Assembly: GCF_014145665.1 (NCBI RefSeq)
Contig: NZ_JACHTD010000010.1
Location: 1 to 64,000, forward strand
DNA length: 64,000 nucleotides
Reading direction: 5' to 3'
Source of the DNA: Myroides sp. NP-2
Lineage (GTDB): Bacteria; Bacteroidota; Bacteroidia; Flavobacteriales; Flavobacteriaceae
The position numbers were made by a program, and so were the translations under genes. Positions within the stretch are counted from its first letter, which is position 1, and each line of letters starts with the position of its first letter. Positions 63,925 to 64,000 of this stretch are shown here, piece after piece. The notes beneath the pieces are model-generated. The model did no database searches, was not told the DNA's origin, and saw nothing but the letters and a program-made list of their open reading frames with translations.

Positions 63925-64000
63925 AAGATGACTTCAATTGGTACTTGTCGTACCCTTTTGTAGCCACTCCTAAAGTTGTATCATAAACACAAAAGAGGAA
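63925..64000 (+). promoter_or_regulatory. Expression platform of the TPP riboswitch (partial)
   Basis: A hairpin GGTAC-TTGTC-GTACC (63940-63954) followed by CTTTTG looks like a weak terminator. The segment 63965-63978 is complementary to 63844-63857, which includes the 5' arm of P1. The window ends before any start codon. Confidence 0.5.

Overview
The window reads as a chromosomal segment of a flavobacterium (Bacteroidota, Flavobacteriaceae), most like Myroides or a close relative. The genus is inferred from memory of gene content, not from a search. Evidence for the phylum: a SusC/SusD pair, DUF4271 next to hemD, a long acidic C-terminal tail on FtsZ, and many promoters of the Bacteroidota form TTTG-N19-TAnnTTTG lying close to start codons with no Shine-Dalgarno sequence. 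The DNA is AT-rich, nearly all genes are housekeeping genes, and no phage, IS element, integron or CRISPR array was seen.

Layout. 0.4-16.2 kb: a complete division and cell wall (dcw) operon on the minus strand, mraZ-rsmH-ftsL-ftsI-murE-mraY-murD-ftsW-murG-murC-ftsQ-ftsA-ftsZ, closed by a strong terminator after ftsZ and headed by a promoter carrying three 10-bp-spaced MraZ-type boxes. 16.2-17.6 kb is empty. 17.7-19.8 kb: alpha/beta hydrolase and ysxC, then a LuxR-type regulator with a degenerate receiver. 20.5-25.1 kb: a SusC/SusD outer-membrane uptake pair without enzymes. 25.5-36.3 kb: tyrS, an SDR epimerase, a lipoprotein/dihydroorotase/glycosyltransferase operon, DUF4271-hemD, pckA, a DUF423 protein and a saccharopine-dehydrogenase-like reductase. 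36.3-44.2 kb: a probably 5'-truncated lipocalin-like ORF, a double-ATPase peptide ABC protein, an OsmC-like protein preceded by an unusual leader, an exonuclease, a serine hydrolase, an O-methyltransferase, PAP2-TatA and a carboxypeptidase-like-domain protein. 44.4-45.7 kb: peptidase E and five identical tandem tRNA-Gly(UCC) genes in 110-bp units. 46.3-52.5 kb: a regulator-MFP-RND-OMF efflux operon. 52.6-58.9 kb: polysaccharide deacetylase, thioredoxin-fold protein, metallophosphoesterase, polA and an acyltransferase. 59.0-63.8 kb: rplM-rpsI-rpsB-tsf, a cation symporter and a two-helix membrane protein. The window ends in a TPP riboswitch whose thiamin gene lies outside.

No clearly new defence or biosynthetic system is present. 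The most unusual structure is the 450-bp stretch upstream of the osmC-like gene: two tiny ORFs on one strand, each followed by an intrinsic terminator, with the only visible promoter upstream of both. Other points worth checking are the tRNA amplification, the promoter inside the rpsB-tsf hairpin, the TPP aptamer with a competing downstream complement, and several proteins that kept a fold but lost key residues (receiver Asp, thioredoxin CxxC, OsmC cysteine, symporter arginine).
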